DNA of 64,000 nt from Euphorbia lathyris (GCF_963576675.1 NC_088918.1:30537501-30601500), one strand, 5' to 3'; positions 9,436 through 22,778 are shown, counted from the first letter of the stretch. The notes: generated by a model not told the origin, from the letters alone. Numbers and translations are program-made.

Positions 9436-9906
9436 ATACATTAAAAAACCAACAGCTATTCCAATTACACAATCACGCCATTCACTCTTGCAAAATCACC
9501 ATAAAAAATCGCAAATCATTCTTCATCATTCAACAATCGCAAAAACATGATCAACAATCGCAGATCCTCCATCACTTCGATCTTCATCATTCTTCTGTCA
9601 TTCAACCTCAGATCTTCCTCATCATCGTTCATCCTTCCTTAATTAGATCAGCCTCCTTCCTCATCATCGTTCATCCATCCTCATGGCTCTGTCATTCAAA
9701 AATACAGATCGCAAATCAGATTAACAAAGACGATCTAGAATCAAAGAAAAAGATTCAAAACAATTGATCTCAATTGCATCAATCAGGTAATGTAATATCC
9801 AACAACTATAAATGAATATTAATTTTTGTTCTGTTTTTGATGTTTATAATTATTCAGAAATTGGTTAAATCTGAAACAAATTGGAAATAATTCAGATTCT
9901 ATTCAG

Positions 9907-12900
9907 ATGGAAACAATGGAATTGCATGAAACAATATACAATGATCTACAAGAGAATGATGATCACCATGAAATTTCTCTGTCTTCAACTATTGAAAGAG
10001 GTACATTCGCAATTAACTTTCTTCATAATCTAAAAAAGCTAGTTCTAAATAATTGTTCATGTGTTCTATAGATAATAGTACATATTATTTGTTTCTTATT
10101 TATAATTAGTTCTAAAAATTGTTGAAAAAATAAAATTGAGTATATTGAAATATATAGTTCAATACATTCTTCAAACTGTACCTAATGTTCTAAACATTTG
10201 TTCATATGTTCTATATATTATCACATATGTTCAAAAATTCCACTTAAATGCAGTGTCAAATGAAGAGCAGCCTAATGATTCTTCTACTGCAATTATATCC
10301 TACACTCAACAAGTAGAATTTGGGCTGACTCCTGAAGGAACAAAAGAATGGAAGCCATGTTGCTCTCCAGAAAAAATACCTACTGTAGGAACAGAATTTA
10401 ATACTATTGATGAGGGTATTCAATTTTACAAAGCATATGCCACTGAAGCATGATTTAATATTAGAAATCTGCAGTTAAAAAAAGAAAAAACTCAAATGTT
10501 GTGATTTTTCAATACTGTTTGTGCAATAAAGCAGGCCATAAGCAGAAAAAAATTGTTGAACATACTGAAGGACAAACACCAAGAAGAAGATTAATCACAC
10601 GTGTTGGATGTCAAGCATAAATTGTTTTAAAGTACTGAAATGATGGAAAATATATTGTCTTTCGTTTAAAAGAGGAACATTACAGTCCACGCTGTATGAA
10701 ATTTCAAAAACAGGGAAGAAATCTGATAATACTACACAAGAAGATGATTGTTGATAATTCTAAGGTGAGTCATATTCTAAATTTAAAATGTTTACAAACA
10801 TCTTTACTTGTACATTTCTAACAGTTCATAGTGAAACATAGAACATAACATCTACAATTTTTCAAATTGTATTTACTTTCCTTATAAAATCTCTTAATGT
10901 GTTTTGTGTAGATGAATGTTGGACCCGTAAGAACATATAGACAAATAAAAGAAAATGTTGGAGGATACTACAATGTAGGTGCATCTAAGCAGGATTTCAA
11001 AAACTTCCATAGAGATTTAAAGGCTTACATTTATGAGTCAGATGCCCAAATGTTTATTGACATTTTCAACAAGAAAAAACTTCTATGGTCTGCATTCTTT
11101 TTCGACTTTGATATGGATGAAGACGATCATTTGTGTAGAGCTTTATGGGCAGACCCAATTTGTAGAAAGAATTGTGCTCTATTTGGTGATATGGTATCTT
11201 TTGACACAACATACCAAACAAACAGGTATTATATTATATGTACTCATTTCTTATTGCAATGTTCTAAATATTTATTAATGAATTTCAATATCTTATTGGC
11301 ATGTTCTAAAATCTTATTCTTATATTCTTAATAAGTTTTCTTATTTGCAAATTTTTTTATATTATTTCCACAAATATAACATGATATTTGGCCCCTTTAC
11401 TGGAGTAGACCACCACAAAAAATGTGTTACGTTCGCTGCTTGTTTCATTGCTAAAGAAGATATTACATCATTTGAGTGGGTTTTCAAAACGTTTCTTAAC
11501 GCAATGGGAAGCAATGAACCTACGTGCTTAATAACAGATCAAGACCCAGCAATGAAGATTGCAATCAAAAATGTTTTCAAAAAAACAGAACATAGATTCT
11601 GCATGTGGCACATTATGAAAAAGATGAATGATAAATTAGGTAAGCCTTCTAAAACTTTGTTTACAATTAAATTTTTTAATGCTTGACTGTTCTAATATAT
11701 GTTTTGACCAGGTATTACATTGTATGTTCCAATATATTATTGGCATGTTCAAAATATTTGTATATTATGAAGATACTAACTCCTTTTTTTAATAGGTCGT
11801 GCAATTATGCAAGAAACCAATTTCTTAAAAAGGATTCAACCAATTGTTTGGAGTGTTGAGATTGAACCTGCAGAATTTGATGAAAAATGGAAAGCAATCA
11901 TTTCAGAGTTTAATTTGGAGAAACATGAATGGCTATGTCAAATATTTGAAATCAGAAAAATGTGGATTCCAGCGTATTTCAGGGACTTATTCCTAGGAGG
12001 AATTATGAGAACTACATCAAGGTCAGAGAGTGAGAACAACTTTTTCACTGCTTTTACAAATTCTCATCTAAGTCTTGTAGAATTTTATTTGAGATTTGAT
12101 AGTGCAATGGATGCACAAAGGCATAACCAAGCTCACAATGACAATGATGCCAAACATAAAAGACCTGTATGTAAAACACCAATGGGTATTGAAACACATG
12201 GAGCTGATGTTTATACAACCACTGTCTTTTATGAGTTTCAGGAAGAGGTTTATAATGGTTCTTTTTTTGTGTGGAATAGACGGATTCTATAAACAACCTC
12301 CTTTCGAAATTTACACTATCAAAGAGCAAAGGACATCAAAAAACTTTCAGGTTATGTACAGCAACATTGAAGATGAAACAAAATGTTCGTGCAAGAAGTT
12401 TGAGAGACAGGGCTTACCATGTAGACACATGGTGTGGGTTTGGAAGGCAAAAATGCTTGAATCAATTCCTAATAGGTATGTGCTTAACAGATGGACTACA
12501 TTAGCAACAAGTTAAAAAAATATAAATCTGCAAGGAAATCTTATAGAAGAATGTGCTGCTACAATTGATAAGAAAACATTGTTGAATCAACTATGGTCAG
12601 AGATTAATGTTTGTGTCTATTTAGCTCAAGGTAGTGAGGAAAATATAAAGGATCTTGTGAAGAAGTTTCAAGGAATCAGAATGGATTTAGAAGCTAAAAA
12701 CACTCAAAAAGACACTGAGAAAACAGAACTCTTTCAAAAAAATCAAGACATTGAAATATTGATTGGAACTAGTGTACCAACTGAAATTAATGTCAAAGCA
12801 CCGAAAATATCAAAGAACAACGGTACAGGTGTACATATTCCAAAAGGAAACACTGATAAAAGATTGAAGGGTGAAAGAGAGAAAGCTGTTGAGGAAAACA

Positions 12901-12980
12901 AGAAAAAAAAGAGGTTATGCAGAGTCTGTAAACAGCTTGCTAACCATGATAGCAGAAACTGTCCAGAAAAAGAGAACTGA
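9907..12980 (+). pseudogene. FAR1/FHY3-type MULE transposase, decayed
   Basis: Likely start ATG 9907, with an intron to about 10252. A FAR1-type DNA-binding domain follows (KIPTVGTEFNTIDEGIQFYKAYA, then a GCQA..IVLKY block) but is broken by in-frame stops near 10451, 10618 and 10637. The MULE catalytic region spans the exon from 10912 (GDMVSFDTTYQTN, first Asp) and the exon from about 11385 (CLITDQDPAM, second Asp; FCMWHIM), ending at a GT donor near 11640. A further exon from about 11797 contains the RTTSRSESEN block. A frame shift near 12275 precedes the SWIM zinc finger (CSCKKFERQGLPCRHM, C-x-C-xn-C-x-H) and a basic C-terminus with CRVCKQLANHDSRNC. Domain order equals FAR1/MURA proteins. 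It would bind the TIRs and cut DNA; as read it is inactive. Confidence 0.85.
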
Positions 12981-12991
12981 TCTCATATATT

Positions 12992-13090
12992 GTTTAGAAC
13001 ATATGATATAAGGTTTAGAACATATGATATAAGGTTTAGAACATATGATACATGTTTTAGAACATACGATATTTTTTTAGAACATACAAT
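12992..13090 (+). repeat. Tandem TTTAGAACATA units between convergent MULE genes
   Basis: Three near-exact ~21-bp units (GGTTTAGAACATATGATATA) plus two degraded ones lie just after the transposase stop. The same word recurs in introns and flanks across the element. Confidence 0.75.
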
Positions 13091-13639
13091 AATTTTTTTT
13101 CTATGTAAGAAGCTAAAACATAAATATTTTCTTATATGGTACACTATTTTGATGACAAAGTGGATATAACATGTTTTTTTTAGAACATACAATAAATTTT
13201 TTACTATGTAAGAAGCTGAACATACTGCTGTCATTTGGTTCTCCTTATATCCTTCATTCTCAACACTGAGATATGACATCCAGAAAAAGAAACCACTATT
13301 TCATCCAATCTAATTCAAAATATGTGTTTCAAACACTTCATTACTGATATCAAAATCGTGTATGTTCCAAAAAATATGTTTCATGTTCCAAAATAATATG
13401 TCTTACGTTCTAACATATATAATTACAACAATTACAGAATATACAATTATTTTAAATGTTCATTCTTCCATTTTAATGCCTTCTCATTTACACCAGCAAC
13501 TTCTTTGTTTCCAGAATTTGACAGAATCTTCCAACAGTACTCAATTCTAAAATTCTTCAACTAATCAACCTGCAATATCTCATTCATTATTACTAACATT
13601 ATCAAAATAATAACAACAGCCTATAATAAAAAAGATTTA

Positions 13640-16600
13640 AAAAAAACTCACATTGTTCTTTCGAACTCCAATATCCCATTTAGCCTCATCTTGTCCAAAA
13701 TAGGATTCCATATGTTTCAAAAGGAAAACACCACAATCATCATTGTTGGTTGAGTCTTTCCACTTCAACTTCAAATGTCTTGAAGCATAAGCACTGATAT
13801 CATTCAAGCAATTAGGGCTTTCTCTTTTCATATAAAGATAATATGATTTCACCTGAAAAACATAGAACAACATCTTATCAATATTAAAACATATCATCAA
13901 CTACTCAGAACATACACTTAGATTTTTTGAACGTGACAGTAAATATATAGAACACAATAACAAAACTAAAAAACAGTTGAGTAATCTTACCAAAGCCTTT
14001 GCAAAACCCTTATATTTACTATGAACTGTTACACATTTATCAAGAGCCTTGTTATCAATAACATCTATCTTTCCAGTAAAATGGTTGATAACGAAAAGAT
14101 AGAAATGTGCAGCATAAACAACCGGAAAGAACACCTACAAAAATAAACCATTAGCAATCATAATAATTACAAACAACAATTAAAATAAAACACAATTTAC
14201 TTTTAATATAATTACCAAGTGATAATTCTGTAAACTATCTACTTTAGCCTCACGAAGTTCATAACTAATCCTCTCAAAAAAAGCATTGTGTCTGTCGCTG
14301 TACTTAATACTTCCAGGAACTCCCTTATCAGTACACAGTATCACCTATACAAAAAAACAACATTGATATTAATATAATCCAATTTCTTTTCCACAAAAAA
14401 AAATATCAAAATGTAAAAACACATACAAATGGTACAGTAGAGAAGAAGAATCTATGCACAGAAGTTGGACCCTTGCTCTTCTCTTCAGAATTCAATATTC
14501 GAGACCACGCATCAACCACATTACTAACCAAATGATTGCTTCCTGACAAGCTCATAATCTCCTCTCTATTGATTGTGGACAAACAATCACTATACAATAA
14601 CTCACTTCAAAAAAAACAAACAGAATAAAATAAAAACAATAAGTATATCTTAAAGAAAATTCAAATTAACACAAACAACATTCAATTAAGATCTTACTGT
14701 GGGTCTTCATTACAAAAAGCATATTCAACCAACATTCTTCGCGAACTAAGCATATTATTTAGTAAATGCTGAGACTCGAGCAAAAATGGAGACTGTAAAT
14801 ATCTAGGCAACTTTGAAATCCTTTTTGAACGATTTCCAACACCAACTTCTTGCACTTCCTCAACTACATCTTTGTGTACTCTCCTATTAACAACAGAAAG
14901 AAAATAACAAAAGGGGACAAAATTAACCAGGTTCAAAAACAGAAACCACATAATCTTAAATTCTATTCTCATGTTCTAAAATATAAACCATATGTTCCAA
15001 ACACACATACACATGATCTAAATTAGAAAAATTCTTAAATCACTTACATTGTATTACTATCAGAAACATCATCAGCAAAACTTTCATCAAGCCCAACAAC
15101 TCCTACTCTCAACACTTCTTCAACAAACTCTTCTCGAACTTCATCCAAATCAAATTGACTATATTTCATACCACACCTACTTTTCCACTATAAAATATAA
15201 AAAAATTAAAACCATAAAACAAACTATAATTTCAAAATAATGCAACAAAACCTTTATTATAAATGCACTATACCTTTTCAGCAAACTTCAAATCTTTGTC
15301 CATCACAATATCTCTCATGAACCGCATTACAAAAAAACCACATGTTTTGTGATCTTTTTGCTCCGGCACACCCTACAACACAACAAGCACAAAATTAAAA
15401 TAATGTACATCAACCTAACCATTACGTTCTAAAAAATTTCACACATGTACAAAACAAATATACAAGTTAAGAATTACCAAAAGTGCAGTCCATTTGACTT
15501 TAACTTCATCATTCTCAGAGTATAATTGAAGAGCCCTGTTAAAATAAAAATCATTAAAATCAGGTACATCATCTTAATCTTCAAACATAGTTATATATCA
15601 AATAAACTATAAAAAAAAAACATACTCATTCACAACATCAATCCATACATCTCCCTTTGGCAAACGCCTTCTCAAGGGATCCAACCAATAAGCTCTAAAA
15701 TTCTTCAAATCGATAATTGACAACGTCCAATGTCCACTGAAAATAATACTATTATTATTTCAAAATAAAGAAAATTACTTAAAAAAATATTAAATAAAAT
15801 AACTAAAACAATCATACCCTATATTATATGGACACAAAAAGATAGACTTATCCATCGTGGACATCTTCAATCGATTCATCAACTCATCTGAGCGCTGACT
15901 TACTGTTTTAGAACTTCCAATGGAATAAGTGTAATAAGGATCAACAAAATAAAACAAATTCTCCATTCCTCTTTTCTTCAACAAATTAAACAAGTAGCTA
16001 CATAAAAACAAAAAAGAACATAGTAAGAATCAACTACAACTAATATAAATAAAACTATAACATTTCAAAAACAAAATACCTCATATAGAAAATTATAACG
16101 TTGCAAGTTATCTCTTCCATATGAACCATAGAATATATATCCTGCCTCAACAATAATGCTTTAGCAGAATGTCCAAACAACTCTTCACCAACAACATAGC
16201 TAACAAAATTCCCTTTCACCAACTCCGCATTTGCCCATTTGCACAACATCCGTAACTTATCTGGAATATTTCTAGGCAAAGATTGAAAATTTACATCCAC
16301 CGCATCTTCTATCACCACGTTATCAACTTCATCATCAACAACAAACCTGTTGACAAAACAAACAAACTTAAAAAATCAAATAGGAATAACATAACAAGAA
16401 GCATAAAACGTATGTTCTGAACAATAAAGCATACGTTCTAAACAATAAAGCATATGTTCTAAAATATAACAAACATTAAAAAACATAAACAAAATATAAA
16501 ATAATTATTTTCACATACATTACTTCAGGATCAGAATTATTCTTCATATCTGCACCATCCGATTTCTCAACAATTTTTTTGCTTGTGTAGATCCACCTTC

Positions 16601-18791
16601 AGTTCCAACAAAATCAGGCAACTCTTGACTCAACAAATTAAAATTCGGACAAGAATATTTTTCTTCAGATTTATTCATTAGAGTTTTACTCTCTCTATGA
16701 TCTTTCTTCTCTCTTTTAATTCTTTCAACCAACGCATCTATCTCATCAAAAAATTCAGAATTAAAATAAGGATGGCTATCTTGACTAGACAAATCACAAT
16801 CAACATCTCCAGTCATTCCTGAATCTTTTTTACTTTCCGCTTTGTTCTCATTAACTACTTCTTCTTTCGCTCCTTCACTTTGAGAAACCAGATCTTCATT
16901 GCCTCGAGTATATTTACTCCACAAGGTGTTGATCAGATTAGACATCTCAACACTTGTACCATCTTCACCAAAAACAACATTAGCTTCTTTCAACATACAG
17001 TACATTTCATTAACTTTAGAACCCAATTCTTTAGCTAATGATTGGAACTTAGCAAGAAATTCCTGCATATACAAATCCATAATAAAAAAACAGGGCATGT
17101 TATAAATAATATTAAGCATGTTCTAAAATCTAATAAGCATGTTCTAAAATTTAAAAACAAAGATAAAGATGTAATAACGTACAAAAATTTGAGCAGGTCC
17201 ACTCGAAGAAGCTTCTCCACATTCCTTCCTATTGGCTCCTTCAGCATCTTGATTATCTTCTCTTGGCACATTTCCTTCATCCATATCCATATTTTCTCTT
17301 ACCAAATTTTCTCCCACCACTATTCTGTCTAACACAATCCCACTTCCAAATCCCCTCATCTTTTTCAAAACCATCCTCTTTTGTATTCGTTCTTTATTCC
17401 AAACAGATATCAGTGGAAAATCTCTTGGATTAACAACATTAGCTCGTTGAAGCCTATCAAAATAACTTATCTACAAAAAAATAACAAAAATGAACAAGTT
17501 ATACACAAATTTAAAAATAAACAACAAACAAATATTATCAAACACATAATCAAAAAAAGAAAATTACACTTACCAACAAGAAAGGAAGGGGACCTGTAAA
17601 AAAAGTAGGACTCCTTTTCCATTCACTGACAGAATCCAACAAATGCTTATATGCAAAAGAACACCAATCCAAATTTGCAATTTCCTTAACATTCCTATAA
17701 CTATAAAGAAACTTATAGTTCATAGCCTGGTTCTTGGTAGAACGAATACAACAATTCACAACATAGAATACAAAATGCAACAAAAACTCATCACACAATG
17801 GTTTCGTCTTCAGATCATTCAGCTTAGCAATCACAGTACTATTAATTGGATTTCCAATCTCAAGTCCAAAATATGACCTCCATTGAGCAAAAAAATCTGA
17901 AGACTCATCTTCCCCAACATCTTGTGGCTCCTCAATTTCTACACCTCCACAAGGCAAGCCATAAACAGCCTTAAAATCATCCTTAACAAACTTCAATTCT
18001 TCACTATTATCCAGCATAAGGCTACACCTATCAACATTAAAACTATTCACAAGTTTTTCACAAAAAGTAGCATTATGAACATCTAAACTTAGATGCAAAA
18101 ACCCACCAAATCCAATCCGCTTAATTGCATCCTTATGAGTCTCCGGAATATCATGAAGAATACCCATAAACTGTTTAGGAGGTATTCTTTGACCAAGAGC
18201 AACCTTATTCCGTTTAAAAACATTTTCATCATCACCTACACTAACAACCTTCTTCCTCTTCTTTAAAAACCTAGAAGCAACATACAAGTTTCTGGCAAAC
18301 TTCACTTTCTTTACCTTCTTAGCATCAACATCTTCCTTTAAAGCATCAACATCTTCCTTTAACGCATCAACTGAAGCTTCAGAAACTTGAGAAGAATCAA
18401 AACCTTTACTAGATAGACTCCTTGTTTGCCGCCTAAATGTACCTTTCCTAGATTGACTACTAGTTTGCCGAATCAACTCACCTTTCATAGATTGACTCCT
18501 GGTTTTCCGCCTCAACAAACTATTAGACGGAACGATGTAACTAGACAACAAATCATTGTCAGCAGGAATGGCTGGCATTGAAGGTCTTTTCGAAATTGAA
18601 GCTCTTTTAGAAGTCCTTTTAAATCTTCTAGAAGAATGTGTTTTTTCAGTTCTAACTTCAACAGGAACAACAGTTTCACCTTTCTTCTTATTTTTCTTAT
18701 CTTCATCAGAACAATATTTTTCCATAATATCATCCAGCAAATTCTGATCAATAACATTCTTTGGAAAAATCTCTTCTCCATTGCCGCCCAT
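13640..18791 (-). CDS. MULE-borne multi-exon protein with two Ulp1/C48 protease domains
   Basis: Start ATG 18791. Exon 1 (18791-17574) has a basic Ser/Arg-rich N-terminus, then a domain with FGGFLHLSL, CSLMLDNSEEL and AVYGLPCGG, typical of plant transposon Ulp1 proteins. Exon 2 is 17470-17183; later exons are near 17063-16550 (acidic linker), 16346-16080, 15997-15818, 15736-15625 and onward. C48 domain 1: catalytic His in GHWTLSII, Asp in YWLDPL, Cys in HKTCGFFVMRF (about 15330-15350). Domain 2: a KLPRYLQSPF block (14694-14880), VVDAWSRILN, His in HFYLFVIN, Asp in IDVIDN, Cys in NNDDCGVFLLKH (about 13725). A one-base slip in an A7 run near 16580 probably breaks exon 3. The two domains are connected through open exons, so a single product is likely but needs transcript support. 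C48 enzymes cleave SUMO-type conjugates. Confidence 0.7.
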
Positions 18792-18799
18792 TTTCTAAA

Positions 18800-19420
18800 A
18801 AAACAGAACATATACTCAACATTTTAGAACAAACAAATGCAAATATAAAACAAATATACAACGAAACATAAAACAAATGGAATAACTCATCAACCAAACA
18901 TAAAGTAATTTAACAAAGCAATAACTCAACAACAGAACATATGATCAATATTTTAGAACAAAAAATGCAAAAACATAAAACAAAAATAGAACAAACTCAA
19001 AAACGTTCTAAAACTAACTACATTTGAATACAAAAAACATACAAAATCATACCGCAACAAACTTTGAAAGTTCAAACGAATGAAAACACCAAACAAACCA
19101 ATATTGTTTTAACAGAACAATTGTTCAATATTCTAGAACAAAACAAATGCAAATATAGAACAAACATAGAACAATTTTGAAACTCATTAAATTGGAAAAT
19201 AAAACCATAACAAAATATCAAAGTTAACACAAATGAAAAACTTAAAAGACAAAAAGCTACAGAAATTAGGCCTCAAAACTTAAAAATAAAGAACAAACAT
19301 AAAAAAAACAATATCTCATTAACAAAACATACGTTCATAATTTTAGAACAACAAATACAAAATATAAAACAATAACAGAACAACATAACAACATTCTCAA
19401 ACTGAATACATTTGAATACA
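18800..19420. repeat. Degenerate tandem repeat upstream of the MULE protease gene
   Basis: At least four copies (starting near 18802, 18935, 19120 and 19325) of a ~50-60-bp block of the form AGAACAT..TTCA.TATTTTAGAACAAA..AAATGCAAA..ATAAAAC, separated by variable spacers. It lies between the ATG of the protease gene and the right TIR, in its promoter region. Confidence 0.65.
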
Positions 19421-19905
19421 AAAATCAAAGAAAAACATACAGAAACTTCTTTATAAACATCAAACAAACGAAAACCTAGAAAATCAAAAAACTGTACAAA
19501 ATCGAACTCAAAATCAACAAATAATATAAAACAACAAAATAAACGAAACACATAAAGCAACAAAACCTCATTCAGAAGAATAAATTCACAGAAAAAAACC
19601 AAAAAACGAAAAAATGCAAGCAAAAACAATGAATAGAAAAAACGAAAAAGATAAGCAACTAACCAGATTTAAGAGGAACAAATACACGGTAGAATCAATG
19701 AAATACAGATCGCAAATCTTCTATAAAAACCAAAGTTGATCGACGCTAGATTAGAAGAGAAATGACAGAAGATAGAAATGAGGAAGAAGAAGAGCAGTAA
19801 GTCGAGGAACGAAGTCGAGGAACGAAGAGACTCAACTCTTCAACTTCAGAGACGCGCGCAATTAATTAACCAAAACACAGCGTTTTGGTTAATGAAAAAC
19901 CCCCC

Positions 19906-19976
19906 AAAACTACGTAGTTTTGGGTGGTTCTCACCTAAGGTGAGTTCTCACCTAGGAAAGGGTTCTCACAAGAGCC

Positions 19977-19981
<5 letters not shown>
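19906..19981 (-). repeat. MULE right terminal inverted repeat
   Basis: Inverse of 9359-9435, beginning with AAAACTACGTAGTTTT and ending GAGCCCTCTC against an (AT)n tract (19982-20010). The next 140 bases (20011-20150) are AT-rich with no feature seen. Confidence 0.9.
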
Positions 19982-20012
<31 letters not shown>

Positions 20013-20150
20013 TGGTATTTTGGAAAAGTCACAAAAATATAGTCTAGATAGGCAATGAGTTTTTAAATGGTCTAAATATGTAAATAAGTCTCCCATTTGA
20101 TCCAATTTTGTAATTTCTCTAAGTAATATATATATTATATTAAGTATATA

Positions 20151-20771
20151 CAGTAAAACCTCTATATAACCTCTATTTTGTTATAAAAAAACTCGGTCCC
20201 AATTTGGGCCAATTATAAATAGGAATAATCTCCCAAACGTTATTTGTTATACACTTTTCAAGTCTCACCTTTAGAAACTATACCTCTATATAGTAATAAT
20301 TATATATTTATATGTATATATATTAAGAATTCAAACTAAATTATAAAATATTAAAAAAACTATTCATTATCTATGAGTTGGAAACACAAACTACAACCTG
20401 AAATTATAAATATTTAGTATTCTCATTGATGTTTACATTTTTTTCCATAAAACTCTTCCAATTATCTACATATTGGAAACCTAAGCTCTAAATTGAAATA
20501 CTTATCGAGGTCTGTGGTTTGCAAGTGAGTTATTAAGTACTCGCAAGTTCAAAGATTTAGTAGCAAATATAAAAACTAAATCAATGTGTCAAACAACTTT
20601 ACATAAATATTTTCTTAATAATAATAATTAGAGAGTTCTTGTTATTCTTAAAAATTTAAAATTTTATATGTTAGAGAAATTTTATTATACCAAACTCTAT
20701 TTAGTAATAACTTCTCAATTGTTATACAAATAGCCCGGTGCCAAGTGTATTCCTATATAGAAGTTTTACTG
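20151..20771. mobile_element. Pogo/Emigrant-type MITE
   Basis: Ends CAGTAAAACCTCTATATA at left and the inverse CTATATAGAAGTTTTACTG at right (one mismatch in ~18), flanked by TA on both sides (20149-20150 and 20772-20773). The TIR start CAGTAAAACCTCTATA and TA target duplication match the Emigrant/Lemi group of pogo-like Tc1/mariner elements. The 621-bp interior has no coding frame, so it is non-autonomous. Confidence 0.85.
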
Positions 20772-20881
20772 TATTAGTATATTATTAGATAGAGATAAAT
20801 AACTAATAATTTTATAAGGATATATTTAATAGTAGAAATACTATATCGACGCTTTTAACTGTCACTACCGTTAAAACTGGT

Positions 20882-21011
20882 CACTAACAATATTATTAGT
20901 CATTAACTTGGTGAGAATTCACTACAAAAAAAGCAGAGCTTTTACCGACGAAATTTATCTTCTATAGTGACTAAAAATATTCTGACCAAGTTAATGACTA
21001 ATAATATTGTT
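20882..21011. repeat. Inverted repeat around a CACTA-like terminus
   Basis: About 30 bases at 20882-20914 reappear inverted at 20979-21011 (ACCAAGTTAATGACTAATAA core). Between them is CACTACAAAAAAAGCAGAGC at 20929, resembling an En/Spm (CACTA) end. After the hAT insertion the sequence continues at 43803 and reaches ..CATGTAGT near 43880, a possible degraded opposite end, so this may be a ~160-bp CACTA-type or foldback MITE that received the hAT element. Weakly supported. Confidence 0.45.
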
Positions 21012-21588
21012 TAGCGGTGTTCATCGGTCGGTTCGGTCTGAAAACCGAACCGAACCGAAATAACCAAAAATCAAATAGCCTCAAAAATAAAAACCGAACC
21101 TAACCAAATAATAATAAATAACCGAACCGAACCGACCAAATTATTTCAGTTGGTTCGGTTCGGTTATTCGGTTTTCTTATATTAAAAAATTTCATTAACA
21201 ATTATTTTTATATAAGGTTAATATTACACCGTTAATGATGTTGTTGGGTATTTACTTATATATACAATAATTTTTATTTTTATTTTTATTTTTGGATTGA
21301 AAGAAAAAAAAAGAATAGAAAGAAAAAAACGTAGAAATTTTATATAGAAATGAAATCAATCTTAATTCCAAATATGAATTAGTGTATAATTGCACTAAAT
21401 TGGTAGATAAACATTAAATAGACCAAAAATATAATCAGTTACAGGCAATCCAAAAACTATCATGCTTAACAAAGATTCTAATAATATAATTCTAAATCAA
21501 ATATAACTTAGAACAATAAATGACATACACTAATTATTATTATTTTTTGGTAGGAACAGGAAAGAAAAAACAAAAAACAAAAAAACAA

Positions 21589-22778
21589 TTAACCTGAGAT
21601 TAGCCTAGGGAAGCTAACCCCCACTACATCTTCCAAAAGAAGAGAAGATAAATAATCAGGAGGAAAAGATAAGGTTGTGACGTCCAACATCCGCTCATGC
21701 GCATCAGCCGCCAAACGATCCGCTACCCGATTTTGCTCTCTAAAGACATGGCTGAAGCTGATGAAGTCAAAGGAAGAACAAAGCCTTCTAATACCTTTGA
21801 TTAAATTTTGGCTATTTAAACAAATAGCTTTCTTATCGGAGATCATTTTAATGGCCTCGAGGTTGTCAGATTCTACAAGCACCTTTTTCAACCCTAGACT
21901 CTTGGCCAGTCTTAGGCCAGAAAAAATCCCCCAAAGTTCAGCCGAAAAGGATGAACCCATGCCTAGATTATGAACAAACCCAGACAGCCAAGCACCCCCA
22001 TCATCCCTTAGAACACCTCCTGCAGAAATTTTACCGTTATTAAGGCAAGAACCATCCGTGTTTAATTTTACCATCCATTCCCTAGGCCTACAACAGCCAA
22101 GGAGGTGAAAATTTTCTTTTGGGTAGAACTAGCAAGTGCATCTCCTTTGAAGCTGTCAATAATATTGGATAATTTTCCCGAGAAGAACTCTCTCAAATTA
22201 GGAAGAATAACAGTTTTCCTTTCAAAAATCTCCTCATTCCTCCAATACCAAATCTGGTGACAGACAATAGCAAAGAAAATATCACCATGCTCAAGGTCAG
22301 CCAACAACTTCCCACTAACTCCATCTGCAAATCAGTCAAGATCAGAGTGGGCCAAGAAAGTCGAAAGCAAGTGGTGAGGGAGAACTTTCTTCCACACTTC
22401 CTTACTCCTAGTACAATCCCTAAGAGCATGGAAAATAGTTTCCACATGTCATCTGCATCTGCTCCAAGCACCAGAATCCACCAGATGCCATCTATTTCTA
22501 TCTTAATTAGTGAGCAACCTATCCTTAACACCAAGCCATAGAAAGCTCCTGATACGGTAGGGAATCTTTAAACCCCAAATAAGCTTCCAGACATCAGAGT
22601 TGGAACCCGCCCCATTTTGATTGAAGGCCTCAAAGGCAGATTTACAGGTATATGCCCCGTTATTTGTCAACGCCCAACAATGACTATCCTTATCTTCCTC
22701 CTTATTGCTTATCTTAACCCCTCTAATCCTCAAGAGCAAGGAGAACATTGGAGTGGGGCTGCCAATTATCCTGAACAA
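21589..22778 (-). pseudogene. LINE A ORF2 C-part: zf-RVT and RNase H
   Basis: The frame from 22778 has the zinc-binding reverse-transcriptase-like region of plant L1s (SAFEAFNQ, VWKLIWGLKIPYRIRSFLWL). After frame changes near 22510 and 22310, the 161-residue RNase H domain (22074-21589) follows with catalytic-type Asp in LNTDGS, Glu in SAELWGI, Asp in VESDNLEA and Asp in RVADRLA. It is joined directly to the endonuclease C-terminus near 22750; the polymerase core with its YADD-type motif is absent. Confidence 0.8.

Larger units (their letters stand above)
9359..19981. mobile_element. Mutator-like element (MULE) with FAR1-type transposase and Ulp1 gene
   Basis: Terminal inverted repeats lie at 9359-9435 and 19906-19981; the inner 45 bases differ at one position and the outer ~30 are more diverged. 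Each TIR carries three GTGAGAAC-type words and a 16-bp palindrome AAAACTACGTAGTTTT. Both ends abut (AT)n tracts, so the expected 9-11-bp target duplication cannot be distinguished. Inside are two convergent genes, a FAR1/MULE-domain transposase on plus and an Ulp1-like protease gene on minus, the same general layout as MuDR and as Ulp1-carrying MULEs described in Arabidopsis and melon. Nonsense codons in the transposase suggest the copy is not autonomous now. Confidence 0.88.

Noticed and set aside
9335..20011. MULE target-site duplication
   Set aside because: Both flanks are (AT)n, so an apparent 9-11-bp repeat has no diagnostic value.
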